Of a stretch of DNA of 64,000 bases, positions 35,401 through 47,300 are shown piece after piece. The notes under the pieces are model-generated. The model was not told the origin of the DNA. It searched no databases and saw only the letters and a list, made by a program, of their open reading frames with translations. Location: contig BGZK01001382.1 in NCBI GenBank assembly GCA_005406025.1, positions 98,328 to 162,327 on the forward strand, read 5' to 3'. The DNA is from Eumeta japonica. Lineage: Eukaryota; Arthropoda; Insecta; Lepidoptera; Psychidae. Numbering within the stretch: the first letter of the stretch is position 1; every line of letters begins with the position of its first letter. The translations under genes were made by a program, and so were the position numbers.

Positions 35401-36171
35401 CTGGTCGAATGCCGGCTGCGTAATTCTAAGGTATTTATGTACCTTCTGTGCAGCTGGTCAAATTATCTCAAAAACCACCTCCAGAGCAAATAAAGCCCAA
35501 CGACGACGAAGAGAGACTGAACTCGGTGGTGCAACGAGTGCAACAGGCGACTGCCACTAAAGCCGCTCTTGAAACAGAAATAAAGCGGCTGACGATGGAA
35601 AGCGAACGTATTGCGGAGGCTGTTGTTCTTAGCGACAATCGAATTCTCGAGAAGGAGGAGGAGTTCAATACGCTAACCGATAAACTAGAACGTGCCCGTG
35701 TGAGGACAACGCGCAGCGTCAAAAACGCGGAACGCCGTGTTGATGTTATACGGGAGTAATTTAACACCACTACTACTTTCTACATCCACAATTACCGAGA
35801 TAATACTAATTATAAATCATGTTACAATGTGGTGTATTGACGTAACATATTTTTCCAGGTGTTTCAAATCGAAAGTAGACCAATTAGAGCGCCAATTAGT
35901 GGAAGTCCGTGCCCGTTTAACGACTGTTGAAAAGGAACGCGATGAGGTATGTTCATGACACAGAGTAAACTGAATTGATACAACAATGTCGTTTAGATGT
36001 TTATCAGTGTTATTGACATTGCAGCTGCAGAGCCGACTACAGGGTCAGGTAGTGCAGTTGAGTTTGAGTCTTCAGCAAGCGGAACATCGCATCTCCGGGC
36101 TTCAAGCACAAGTGTCACGACTCCAACCACAACCTACAACTGCCAACCGTAAATGTACCTGCGCAGCCTGA
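32384..36171 (+). CDS. Coiled-coil protein, ten exons, 417 aa (unnamed; possibly centrosome/sperm-tail type)
   Basis: Join 32384-32413, 32634-32684, 32759-32838, 32902-33046, 33817-33972, 34036-34137, 35230-35382, 35454-35755, 35859-35946, 36025-36171; 1254 nt, frame kept across every junction. The short N-terminus is basic and Cys/Pro-rich (RPLGPPCPAPCNPCSSK). Almost everything after it is long heptad-type coiled coil, with Leu/Ala core positions and Glu/Arg/Gln surfaces (for example QQLAEVLDRVRQLEMKLEG). It has a Pro-containing break KPPPEQIKP in exon 8 and a C-terminal NRKCTCAA. No enzymatic motif. EQMQQLEPLPDLLRATEARL faintly recalls ODF2/cenexin-like proteins, a guess I cannot test here. 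Exons 5-10 are secure; exons 1-4 are less so. Confidence 0.7.
32618..32734 (-). other. Opposite-strand open frame overlapping exon 2
   Basis: Minus strand, after a GATGATCAG acceptor-like site: LDPMSLTDFLVAIMRCTLDE and a Gly-rich end GLYNNE with TAA at 32620-32618. It is protein-like, but a minus-strand gene here would lack visible partner exons, while the plus-strand exon fits a ten-exon model. Confidence 0.2.
32634..32684 (+). CDS. Coiled-coil gene exon 2, Cys/Pro-rich
   Basis: 51 nt between ATTGTTATAG and AAG|GTACAT. It encodes RPLGPPCPAPCNPCSSK, phase 0 to 0. The opposite strand is also open through this block (see the minus-strand entry 32618-32734), so strand choice depends on the fit with exon 3. 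Confidence 0.45.
32759..32838 (+). CDS. Coiled-coil gene exon 3
   Basis: Strong acceptor TTGTTTTTACAG; encodes VQLENDFARVNIQIRETESN and more. Ends in phase 2 at AG|GTGGGG. Confidence 0.6.
32902..33046 (+). CDS. Coiled-coil gene exon 4
   Basis: Encodes CVALRAEVLEKMDEISSNRQ and on to QKAGV before GTGAGT. The best-looking acceptor (TTGTTGCAG, exon from 32912) breaks the frame with exon 3; the acceptor at 32900-32901 keeps it, leaving a 63-nt intron. The 5' border is therefore uncertain by ten bases. Confidence 0.7.
33817..33972 (+). CDS. Coiled-coil gene exon 5
   Basis: Acceptor TTATTTAG, donor TCT|GTACGT, 52 codons, phase 0 to 0. Glu/Arg-rich helix LREERARLLEDQLAETRREL. Confidence 0.8.
34036..34137 (+). 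CDS. Coiled-coil gene exon 6
   Basis: Acceptor TTCTTGCAG, donor AAG|GTGATG, 34 codons: AELKAIERERLLHCMQVDNT and on. Confidence 0.8.
34138..35229 (+). other. Coiled-coil gene intron 6 with a retroelement tail
   Basis: 1.1 kb. 34200-34360 is a diverged copy of the RTE-like 3' segment found at 37205-37365 and 40640-40800 (words CCCAGAAGGATAG, ACGATCTTTG, AAGCTCGTCGATTT). The rest is AT-rich. Confidence 0.65.
35230..35382 (+). CDS. Coiled-coil gene exon 7
   Basis: Acceptor TTCGTTTCAG, donor AAG|GTATAC, 51 codons: LKFQEQMQQLEPLPDLLRAT and on to SVRDK. Confidence 0.85.
35454..35755 (+). CDS. Coiled-coil gene exon 8
   Basis: Acceptor TTCTGTGCAG, 302 nt, ends in phase 2 at GGGA|GTAATT. It starts LVKLSQKPPPEQIKP and then forms a long basic/acidic coiled coil. 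Reading past the donor meets TAA after one codon, which supports splicing. Confidence 0.85.
35859..35946 (+). CDS. Coiled-coil gene exon 9
   Basis: Acceptor TATTTTTCCAG, donor GAG|GTATGT. It completes a Glu codon, then reads CFKSKVDQLERQLVEVRARL and on. Confidence 0.85.
36025..36171 (+). CDS. Coiled-coil gene exon 10 and stop
   Basis: Acceptor TGACATTGCAG; encodes LQSRLQGQVVQLSLSLQQAE and ends NRKCTCAA, TGA at 36169-36171. A second in-frame CAG six bases into the exon could give a two-residue splice variant. Confidence 0.85.
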   Translation: MQSRLQGQVVQLSLSLQQAEHRISGLQAQVSRLQPQPTTANRKCTCAA

Positions 36172-36443
36172 TTTCACTCCGGGACCATGAAAGATCTCAT
36201 GATTATGAATTTTCAATAATATTTACATTAAGATCCAGAATGGATCAATTCGTGAAAGTGATACAAAAAATTGTACATTTGATGCCAAAACAGTTATGTA
36301 TACCGAAATAATTAAATGAATATTTCAAAATTCTTAATCAATTGTGTTTAACTTGATCTTTAGTTTATGTATAACATTGATAACATACAGTTATCCAATA
36401 ATTAAAGACCGATTTAATTTCTTGCAGACTATCCAAATTATAA

Positions 36444-36449
36444 AATAAA
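36444..36449 (+). terminator. Likely polyadenylation signal of the coiled-coil gene
   Basis: AATAAA 273 bases after the stop. Confidence 0.4.
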
Positions 36450-36479
36450 ATTATACGATATTCTGTCATACTGTTTTCA

Positions 36480-36641
36480 TTATATTATCAAATATGACCC
36501 TTTTGGGTACACACGAAGGTATTCTATCCTATATTCATACACAACGAAATTATCTGTTTCATTGAAAATATTGTTATTTGCTGCGTCTGTCATGCTCCAA
36601 TAACGTCCGCCAAACAGGGCAGCTGTAACGTCGAATATCAT
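36480..36641 (-). CDS. 53-aa open frame, unrecognised
   Basis: ATG at 36641, TAA at 36482-36480, minus strand. The sequence FDVTAALFGGRYWSMTDAAN followed by NNIFNETDNFVVYEYRIEYL has the complexity of real protein. The frame continues 11 codons upstream of the ATG, so it could also be a terminal exon. No signal peptide, and no splice site that I trust. Confidence 0.25.
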   Translation of the reverse strand: MIFDVTAALFGGRYWSMTDAANNNIFNETDNFVVYEYRIEYLRVYPKGSYLII

Positions 36642-36730
36642 AAAATTATTTCTCGGAATACCAAAATGATATGCATTTGTAGATTTTTAGAAAAAATCAC
36701 ATTTACCTTCATTTGGTGATCGTCTTTGTT

Positions 36731-36820
36731 ATGTCGACTGAAGTGAAAAATGAGATACGTAATAGGATTAGAGAGAGCGACTTAAATCCCGGCCACATCG
36801 AAAATTGTGTAGGGATTTGG
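36731..36820 (+). CDS. Candidate first coding exon, 30 aa
   Basis: ATGTCGACTGAAGTG start; encodes MSTEVKNEIRNRIRESDLNP and ends IW before GTAAAT, a usable donor, in phase 0. Reading on gives a hydrophobic, AT-driven frame to 37006 that looks intronic. No following exon was found. Confidence 0.25.
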
Positions 36821-37194
36821 GTAAATGATTTGAATGTTATTTTATTCACAAATTTATCCAATAATTGTTGTGAAATATCTAAATTCGTGTATTATTTATT
36901 ACCAGCATTAAATGTGTTATCGTTTTGGCTCATCGAAAATATTTATATTATTCTGGTATCTGAAATATTCAAATGTATCATCTACAGAAATATTTTTACA
37001 GTATAATCTTGTAGAAACGATTATATTTCAATTATTATATTTAAACGATTTATAGCCCGTGATACAGGTCTTTACACAGGGCGAGACAGATATATCTATA
37101 GACAGGGCGAAAAATCAAGTGTTATAAAAAGTGAAGTCATTCTGTTATTTTACGTCTCTGCGCAATATATATGCACTAATTATAATAATGGATG

Positions 37195-38450
37195 CGTTTT
37201 ACGTATATAAAAACTCACGCGTATCTCCCAGAAGGGTAGGCAGAGACTATACATTTTCACATGGTACGCTCTTCGCATATCTCGCTTGCTTTACTTACAC
37301 CCATCAATTTTTTCATGCAAGCTCGTCGGTTTCGAGTTATTTTTCGGGTATTATTTTCGGGTAAATTCGCCTTTTGAAGTGAAACTTCGTTATCGGGTTG
37401 GAAAAAATTTAGTGTAACATTTTTCGTTACGCGTCACATTTTCCGTTACGCGCCATCTTTTTCTTATCCCTACCACGCGTGATTCGAAGTATACTTTCTC
37501 CAGCGGGTAGGGATTGGTAAATGTCTCCAATGTATTTTGCGGCCCGTTTTGAGTAGTTACATTTTTAAGGTTATTTCAGGTTAACCTTAGTTTTTGATAG
37601 TAAATATCAGTGAGTTAAGCCATTAATTACAAAATATATAATAACGATAACAATAATAGTAATAATTCTATTATAATTAATGAAATGCTATAATCTTAGT
37701 AGCAGAAGGTGAAATAATTGTATTATTTTTGTATCCATGTCTATGATAATAAAAGCCTTTTGCATAAACTTTATCTAATTTAGCTTTATTCAACCATTTC
37801 TGTGAAGTTGTAAATAGTAAATCATTTATCGAAAAATGATGTCATAAAGAAGTTTCACTTCTTACGTGTGTACACCAATACACACACACTGTTTTTTAAT
37901 ATGCCACCAATTTAGTCTGTATAACTTTTTTTAGGGCGTTCCTTGCCGACGCTTGCTAAGACACTCATTCAATCTATGGGTTTGTTAGTCTACGTTCATT
38001 CATCCTTTTTTCGATTCTAGTCGCTAAATCTTTCAAACTACATTCCTCTCTGACATGACTTTTCCTACATCCATGCTTTAAAAACACTACATATACTAAG
38101 CGGAGATCGCACCTCCACTGCATTGATTTTACTTTAATTGTTCTTCTAACCAACCGAGCTTTTACTACCATATATAAGCGTAAGATCAGAACCTCATTGT
38201 GGATACGCGCTTGTCCAGGAACACTTTTACTATTCATAATTGCAAGCAAAGCCTCATTCACATTATTTCCCACATTCTCTCTTTGATATTTCTATCATGA
38301 TTTGTAAACAGATTACATTTTTCGACACTCTCACCTTATGTAATATATATATATGTGAAGCTACACATCCCTATCTGAGACCTCTGCGGATGTCAAACCA
38401 GTCAACATGTTATGCCCCAGTTATTCTGATGCGAGCATTACGCATCTTTC
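37195..38450 (-). mobile_element. RTE-like non-LTR retrotransposon remnant
   Basis: The minus strand 38273-37974 reads NNVNEALLAIMNSKSVPGQA...SLKDLATRIEKRMNERRLTN, the segment C-terminal to the reverse transcriptase in this element group. 38370-38410 matches the RT WFDI-type region. 37205-37365 matches the 3' tail seen at 40640-40800 (CTCCCAGAAGGGTAGGCAGAGA). Part of the interior (37370-37910) is unrelated or too decayed to follow. Confidence 0.7.
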
Positions 38451-38979
38451 GATGTATGTGATGTGAAATTTTATTACTACTATTGTCATGTAACATGATT
38501 TATGTATTATATTTTATTAAATCACAATAAATATGTAAGCTGTCAATGTTATAAGATATGCTTTTATTTATCTCCTTCCTATTGTATATATTCCTATTAC
38601 ATATATATTTTGTCCTTAAGAATATATGAAATATCGATGTCTGAGATAACGTTCAAAGTCCTGCTCCAGGACTCTGACCGCCGAGCTTAACATTAGCTTC
38701 ATTGTGTGTTTTTTTAAATTGTCTTTGGTAGGTTTTATGCTCAGAAGAATGGTTACTTTAGGAATGAAGCTAAAATTTTTTTCTGTAATTAAAGAGCTGT
38801 GGCCTGTGTATTTTTTTTTCTTTCGTGGTTTTGTATGGGATGAAAGCGTAAATTTTAGTTATTAATAAAATCCTTTTAAAAGAATAATAAAGTCGAAAGA
38901 AATGCTTAACATGAATACTTAAGTACATATTTTTGTCTGTTGTAAACATTTTCAGTTAATTCAAGTTTTTTCAGGTAAA

Positions 38980-39930
38980 ATTTCAATCGACAAGCTAGGC
39001 TTGCAAAACCGTTACTATTTCGGTTAAAGTCCCTTTATTATGAAAATGGTGTGAAACCTTATAAACGTTGACTTTATGTTAGTGTTTGATTAATTTCGTG
39101 ATATATAGAAGCATTTCAACATTCAATAATCATGTTTCCTTGTCACAGGGCATACCCATACTATACTCGTTACGAATTTCGGTAATTTTGTGGTTTTTCA
39201 AAGAGTTGTACTGAAAAATTTTTCTATGTAAAGTTTATTGTTTTCAAAGTTTTTTTTTTTGTAGAATAGTTATTTTATTTTTTATATTATGCCTTAAATT
39301 TGCATATTTATAAATATGTTTCATTGTATAAACTAAATTTTAAGACTTGCCATTTTTCGATTATTCTCAGTTTTAAATTTTTATGCACTAAGCTAACTAC
39401 CAAAATATACAATTCTTTATATTTTTGTAGTCTATTAAAAGATCCAAAGGTACAAGCAATAAATCACTCTATTTGAAATAAACTCACCCTAAAAATGGAT
39501 TTTAAAAAAACACCTTTACTTGAGCGCGGTCGTTCGATGCCTTGCAATGTAATGTCTCTCTTGACAAAAAAAAAACGTATGGAGTGTTGATTTTTTTTAA
39601 TAGATATTATTACAAATTAGTTATTAGAAAATAAATAAAATACAAATAAGAACAAAAATGTTGTTTTATTTTTTTGTATTTGAGCAAACTCTTGCAAGGT
39701 ACAGCTTCTATAAGTTTAACATTTAATTTTTTATTACTGGACACCATTTTCAATTAGTTTTCTTTTTCCAAAGTGAGCTAATTTTATCTATATTTCTAAC
39801 ATTTATAGCAACTATAGGATGCTAGTTCAAATTATGCGCAAAATGAAATTGTTTGCGTCTCGTCGACGGCGCGGCGAGGTGCAAAAGTGGCAGATCTATG
39901 AGGGTGGCGCTGGGGAGAAGTTGCGCGCAT
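38980..39930. repeat. Interspersed repeat A, copy 2
   Basis: Partner of 20400-21310; see that entry for the shared landmarks. Its GC-rich end (39848-39930, AAATTGTTTGCGTCTCGTCG) is better preserved than the AT-rich body. Confidence 0.6.
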
Positions 39931-40013
39931 CATTGATTATTAAGGAGTAAACTCAAATGTGAGACGATTTTCTAAAATTTATTTATTTTATAGGATACAT
40001 TATATGTATACAC

Positions 40014-40017
40014 ATAT

Positions 40018-40066
<49 letters not shown>
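40014..40066. repeat. (AT)n microsatellite
   Basis: More than 20 AT units with two interruptions. Confidence 0.95.
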
Positions 40067-40067
<1 letters not shown>

Positions 40068-40629
40068 GACAAATGGTAATAAACTGAAATTAATACACCT
40101 TCGAACAATCAATTTGACAATTCACACTATTCTAATTAAATTCTTAACGTCTTCTTTGACTGCTGACTGTATGCTTTTCGTGTCCCGAAATGATGACCCG
40201 GTCCCGTGGTGACTATAGCAGAGTTATGTTTTGTACATGTATCTAGGTACATATCCATAGGGTATATATATATATGTAGAATTATATAATTTTTTATATA
40301 TGTATACCCTCGAAACATTCCAACGACTTGATGGATTACGATCAATGAGGTGCCTAAAGATTAACCTAATTCATGCAAATGCATAGGAATGAAAATGTAC
40401 ATGCCATATTGAGTGACATTATTGAATAGATCTGTCAAAATTAAGATATTTTTTCATCGTTTTGCAGCAATAACGATTGTTTAAAAATTACTCAACTAGT
40501 ATTTACATGGTAATAATTTAACAATTGATTAATGTCAATATAACGATACAAAAATCACGAATACAAGACACGAGGTTGACATCGCTATTGTAGAGCAAGC
40601 ACTTCTAGAATATTGTTAATACGAAACTA

Positions 40630-40915
40630 AAAAGTATAAACTCACGCCTATCTCCCAGAAGGGTAGACAGAGACTGTACATTTCCTCATAGTACGATCTT
40701 TGTATACCTCTCTTGCTCCACTGACATCCATTAATTATTCTTTTCATACAAGCTCGTCGATTTCGCTTGCTTAAAATTTGACCCTTTTAATATGCCACAA
40801 ATATGTCTGCATAGGATTTCTAGGGCGAACCTTGTCGACCTTTCTATCACACACATTCGCTCTATAGATTTGTTTTGTCAGTCTACTTTCATTCATCCTA
40901 TTCCAGTAGCGAATA
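40630..40915 (-). mobile_element. RTE-like 3' tail fragment
   Basis: CTCACGCCTATCTCCCAGAAG, GACAGAGACTGTACAT, ACGATCTTTGTATACC and AAGCTCGTCGATTTC align with 37205-37365 and 34200-34360. It continues to the GTCTACTTTCATTCATCC word also seen at 13380 and 37990. A 5'-truncated copy without RT. Confidence 0.7.
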
Positions 40916-43900
40916 AAAAATAATTGAACAAAATTATGTGTCCAGTTCACATGCGACAGTAGTCAAACTTCAAAAATTAATTACTATAGAATGAGACAAA
41001 TGTGGTATCAAAAGCCCGGTAATAAATTATAGAGTTTCTTTATTATAATATCGGTACCAAGTATAGAATTTATTTTATTTTTATTATTCAGGCGTACCCA
41101 AGTACATACCTCTTAATCTCACATTCTATATCGTTCTCTTCAAGCTAAATCTCCTATAGAAGTACACATTTTTCTCTTCTTATTATAGCTTTTAGTTTCA
41201 TCAGTGTTAAATCGCAACGATGCTAAAGTTTTCACTTCAAAACGTAAAGTGAAGTAAATAAAACCAGCCAAGTGCATGTCAGACCTTGCTCAGTGTAGGT
41301 CTCCGTAGCCGTAGCTACAAGAAATACAACTACACGAAGTGTTAAACGATTGTAATCTTACCTTGCATTTGCATTATAAATTGTGAGTTGTATATAAGTT
41401 TGAGTGTTCATCCACCGGGTTGGTAAGAAAGTAAGAAAGCAATCTTTTGGTTGAGTACCGATATACTGGGTTTTTCAATCCTAACCCAGACATAAAAGTT
41501 CGTGTTCATACGATCACATTTAAATCGGCATCAACACAAAGATACTCTCACTTTAAACCTACAAAAAATGTGATGAAAACTCGCGTGCATTCAGAAATTT
41601 AATAAGCATGGTTCATTCACCTTAATTCAAATTCTAATGATACCGCTCTGCCTAAATACCTAAAAGGCGATGCGGGAAGGTTGGCGTGGGTGGCCGCCTG
41701 CGCTCGCTTGTACATTTAAGGTTATTTATCGCATCTTGGCGCAGATTTGAATTAAGATGAGCGGTCGATACACTTTAAACTGTTAAGATTAACGTTGAGA
41801 AAAGCTACAGAATTATTTCCATATTTTTTTTTTGGTTGGTAAAGAACGAAGAAATTCGTCCTATTACTAATCTATTTAATTACGTAATAGTACACTTACT
41901 AATTTTACTGAATCCTTTGATGATTAGGTAATAATGGCATCACAGGAATTCAGTTACTAACTAATTTATAATATCTCAACGTATACTAATTATTCTTATT
42001 ATTATTAACTTTCTATATTGATTAACTCTATAGAATCCTATACTAATTAATAATAGTATCAATACTAAGTACTTATTATGAAAACTTAATAAGTATATGT
42101 GATTATAGCCAATTCAAAGAGAATGCGCATATACATTCTGCTACCCTATTCTATATAAATATGTATTATTATATCCCACAATTTTGTTTATTATTTATAT
42201 AAATTCGGGTATGCATACTTACGAAAAGGTAGAAAATCATTATAAACCTAAGAGTAACGCAAACACGATTACTGCTTATTAATAATAACTATAATAGAAA
42301 GAGAAGTACTCGATTGCCTAAAAGTCGATTAAAATACATTATTGTACAATAAATGATGCGTATTCAAGGTTAAGGTGTGTGGTTAAGCAAAGAGGTCAGT
42401 GGGTCAAGATTATGACATTAATTACATGTCAAAGATAAGATATAGGTAACGGAAAAACCAGTCGATTAACTTAGAAATTTTTGATTAAGTACGCATTATA
42501 AGGAGCTTTATCAAAAGCATTTGTTTTTGTTTTAAAAAAGGACTGGTAATTGTTACTCATATTAGTGTTAAAGAAAATAAAAACTTAGAATATTAATTAA
42601 TTTATATTTTATCCGCTAAACTTTTTCTCTGGGAGAAAAACTTAGACAGACGTAACTCAGCCAAATGTGTTTTTAGCACAAATGTAACTGTTCCTACATA
42701 ATTTTAATTGCTTCCGTTACTCAATAGACTTGTGAATTATGTAATAATAGTTAATCCGATTTCTTAAACAATCATGACATCCAATATAGAAAATTAACAA
42801 GTGCGCACAGGAATTACCACAATATGACGTTGTTTATAGTTGTACAATACTCATTTTTAGTTAAGCATTAGCGACATTGTAGTATCTCAATATTTATGGT
42901 AAATAGAAGGACTAGCAACTGAAGTAAAGATTAGAAAAAAGAGGTTGATGGACAGATGGATGGACGAGCTCTATCTCATTACATCATTACAACATTACAT
43001 CATTAACTGTCATCATATGTCATCGTTTTTTTTTTGTATGATATTTCATATGTGAGCCGTTGTTAATCTATAATGAAGATATTAAATATATTAAATTCAC
43101 AGTAATTTTCCTATCCTTTTTGTATTGGCCAATATTTTAGTAAAAAATAACGACTATATATTTGGCTGAAATAATAACTATATATAAAAGTGAAATATTC
43201 TTTGCTTGTTTTTCTCACATTAACAATTACTGAAGTAGTCAATACAGGCTATGTATTTCCCAGTACGTCCACAATCTCGGAGATATTGTCAATAGTGAGA
43301 TTAGGATGTAGATTCAAAGTGAAATTGGGAGATAAGCCGGGACGGCAACGTGACTGGGATCGACATCGACATTAAAACCTGTAACGAAAACGAAATCAGA
43401 ATCATCTACAGGAGGTCGGTTTACGTTTAGATCACATATTAGTTATTATCACTAACCTTAGTTATTATTTAACAGTATTCAAATTTGTATGTATATGGTA
43501 CACAAACTTATTATGAAAATAGAACCTGGGAAAACTGGATGAAGTCAGGCAATAAGGATCCAATCCGTAACATTGTCAAATATGAGTAAGATATAACGAC
43601 CCATAAGGTCGATATTTTATATCAGTAAAAGATCCAAACGAAAACCCAATCTGTGTTTAAAACGTAAAGATAATAATGATACATTTAATGACCAAATTAA
43701 CATTTAAAATTGGCGTTACTGTATGTTTGTTTTATGAAGATGGTGGTTGGTAATGCTTTATTAAGAATGGGAAGTGAAATTAAAACCTCCCTATAATTTA
43801 AATAATAGTATTAAGCACGAGTATTATTGATACAATTTAAAAAAAATCCTGCGAAACGAATCATTAGATACATCATTTATAAATTACTTGGATTGTGAAA

Positions 43901-44350
43901 TTGTTTTCTGATGAACACAGATTATATTTTATGCATTGTGAAGTTCCATTATATATATAAGACTTTGGTCAATTCCATAGAAGTTAAATTAGAGAATCAA
44001 ATATTTTCCTCCGATTATATTATGATTGCCCTGGTTTATTCAATAATAACACGTTCAATAGATAATTCAGAACGTCTACCAAAATCATTAAATATTTCGA
44101 ATAGCTGCACTGACCAGTTATAATTATCTGCTTTAGTGATAACCATACAGTTCAACTGGTTTTCGTAATATTTAAATGATCCTTTTTTAATCGAAAATAT
44201 ATTCTATTCACTTCGTAAATATATTAAAAAATATAATTTTACTATATTTATTTACAAGATGCAAAATGTACAAGACATATGTAAAAATATGCTTTGAATT
44301 TATTAGGAATCAATAGTTAGAATACTAGCTATAAACAAACATGAATATAA
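40916..44350. other. Intergenic, no gene supported
   Basis: AT-rich. 41262-41320 (AAGTGCATGTCAGACC, GTCTCCGTAGCCGTAGCTAC) resembles a common arthropod repeat. A TATATAAAAG at 43181-43190 is TATA-box-like, but the 61-codon frame beginning there starts with GTG, not ATG. Confidence 0.4.
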
Positions 44351-47300
44351 CTAGCTTTTACCCGCGGCTTTGCTCGCGTTGAAGCCCTTAAATAAATATC
44401 AAAAATCATTACATTCCAATAGAACCGAAACAATGTGATTCAGTATTTAAAAATTACTACATACAATGAAATTATATAATAATTAACCCCAAACTGATTT
44501 TCAACAGTTGTACCTTGAACACGACGATGCCATTCTTTTTTCGAGGTATTCCACGTGCAATAACGAGGAACCTCAGAGTATAGTAATGTCCTTGTAAAAT
44601 GATTGCTCTGACAAAGCTGGAAAAATGCAGTCAGTGTGGTTTTAGGAGGAGAGAAAAGCCTTTCTTCAAAGGTGTCTACATAAAAAAATATTCTCGTTGT
44701 CCGTTTTCTAAATGTGTGACAGTAGGGAAGCCTAGCAGCCGCCACGCTGCTTCATTGCTACTGACATATCTTCCTGCTTGATAAGTTTGTACTTCATTCT
44801 GGAGCTATACAGTACCTTTATTACGCAGATTAAAGATCGCCTAGTCGCCTTCCTTATCGATATACTTGCAAATACATTTAATTGCACGGACAGAATTGCA
44901 AGCTTCAACATTAATGTGGGCGATAAATAATTTACACAGAATCGGCGAATAGGGCACAACCTAGCTATTATCGAAACTTTTGATTACCCCACTGCGAGTC
45001 TGAATGTCAACTATTTTACCACCATCTTCAGGCGCCCTTCGTCTATATAACGGATAACCCTTATCATTGTGTACTGTTTCTCTAATCATTTCCCGAGGAT
45101 ACTTTTTTGTACACTTGCCATTTTTCATGCAAGGTGATACTGGATTGCGAGTTCCACTGGGACCGTGAATCATATTCTGATTCCGTGGATCTGGAATTTC
45201 AGCGCTAATTATGCTGTCAATTTGATTGCGTAGTAGCTTCTCTTCTAGCCAAATTAAAATGTGCACATGGGGTAGACCTCGTTTCAGCCATTCAATGGAG
45301 TACATAGGCACTGGTGGTCTCCACATACTTTTCCTTTTGTCACAACATTCATTAACTTTTGAACTTTTAAATGAAATACGCAGGCAACTATGTCATGTCA
45401 ATCAGTGGCTTTTTGGCCAGACATAAGCTCTTGAGTAATATCCTGCCACGAAGGATTACAGGTAAAAGTTACGAACAGGTCAGGCCTTTCGTAAGTTCAT
45501 ACGTAAGTGAAAGCGTCTTGAGTGTACTCATGCAGATAACGGGGACTGTTTACAAAAGTAGACGGAAAAATAACCATATTACCTAAGTCATTAGGTCTTT
45601 TATTATTATATGCACTAATCGCATCTTGCAGATGAATGTAATTTTCAGCTCGTAAATTTATCTGGTTTATAGAAATGTAACGAAGACGTTCGCTCTCAAC
45701 TTTAATATACATATCTACAAATAATTGATGAAAAAGTTGTCTTGTTCGTGGAAGGAGGTTGAAGTCGTATTCTCGAAGCATCATGTGATACTCATAAAAG
45801 TCCATATAGGAAACTTTTTTATTAGGAACTGACTGTCTTGTTGCTGGATTAACAACTGGTATATTGAAATAATATCCTGGCTCATCCTTACTGAAAATTA
45901 GAGGATACTGAAAAGAACTATAAAATTTATGAGTATCGGCTACGCGCTTTAGCGTATCATCACATGCCCTTAACACTATGTCTCGTGGAGAGCATGAATC
46001 ATCAGTAACCAAAATGCCAATTTCATTGACCATCGGCGCATTATAACGCCTTTCATGTTCGCCACATGGAGTACGATAAGTATGAATGACAACTTTGTAA
46101 TTATCTGAAGGCTAATTTTCGATTGCGCTTTTAAAAATATTCACCAACAAATTGTGACTGTCTAACATTTGTTGGATTTTCAATACTGTATCTCTTTCAA
46201 TTCCTTTAATATTCTGACAACGACGGTTTACTCTATTTTGTTCATCATCTATAAAACACACCTGCAAAAATTTATACTGTTCATTAGCTTCTGGAAAAAG
46301 TGATCCATCCAGTGATCAGAAAAATTGGTGAAGATCCAGCCATTACTATTACTTTATCCACTCCAACGGATGTCATTTGAAAGCAAGAGTTATATTTTCT
46401 GATTTTGCTTATAAACGGCTTTGACTCATCTATTACACGCGTGTTTAAAGTTTTTAAAGGCTCATTTGGTTCACCAAGTAATGAAAGTAATACTTTATCG
46501 TTGAAACAGCACATTCCAGTAGTTTCATCTTTCCATTTGAGAGCATCGCAATACGGGCATTTTTTATTCATTGAGCCAATAACAATTAAAGGATGACTAT
46601 GATATTCAATCGAAGGATCATATTGAAATCCAGTATTGTTAAATACAGACCGATCCTTACGCATGAAATTTCGACGGCGTGTGGCCTGCATTTCTGCAAA
46701 ACGAATTCTTTTCGCCTGCGATTGTTTCTGCGTTTCTATCGCTTTTCTAGCTACCTGTTGCTCAGCTTGTCTTTCTACTCGAACTCGTGTTTGAAGAGGC
46801 GTTTCAGCTGGTCTCAAAATAATTTGTCGCTGTGCTTGCTTGTTGTCTTCTCAGCTCTGAATGAGCTGAAGATTCTTGATTTCGAGCCACTTTTGCTGCA
46901 CTGGCCCGTGACGAACTTCTGGACACATCAGATTTACGCTTCCGAAGCATTTTAAAGAAGAACAGAGTAAAAATTAAAATCAATGAGTAATAATTAAAAC
47001 TATAAACTGATACTTAACGTAAAAATTGAAGTGTAAGTGACAGAACAAAATAACAATAAATATAGAAAAATTCCAAACTGCTAATATTATAAACCGATTA
47101 TCATGAAACTTTGTACACATATTTAGAGATATTAGAAAGGGCATAAGATACTTCTCATTAAAAAAAATTACGGAGGGTAAGGGTAAAAAATTATTTTGGC
47201 AGTCATGGTTTTTTGTAAAAAAATTAAAAATCTAGCAACTTTAACGCCAATAAAGAGCAAACCCTAAGTGCTGTATCATCGACGGTCAAATTAATATCTT

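Noticed and set aside
35468..35770. Minus-strand 100-codon Ser/Arg/Leu-rich frame
   Set aside because: Antisense shadow of coiled-coil exon 8, whose splice borders and heptads are clear.
43190..43375. 61-codon frame with a signal-peptide-like beginning, right after a TATA-like TATATAAAAG
   Set aside because: It begins with GTG, not ATG; the TATA-like word would place the transcription start inside the frame; only one cysteine, and no splice context.
46593..46955. Plus-strand 120-codon frame
   Set aside because: Antisense shadow of the Helitron Rep N-terminus.
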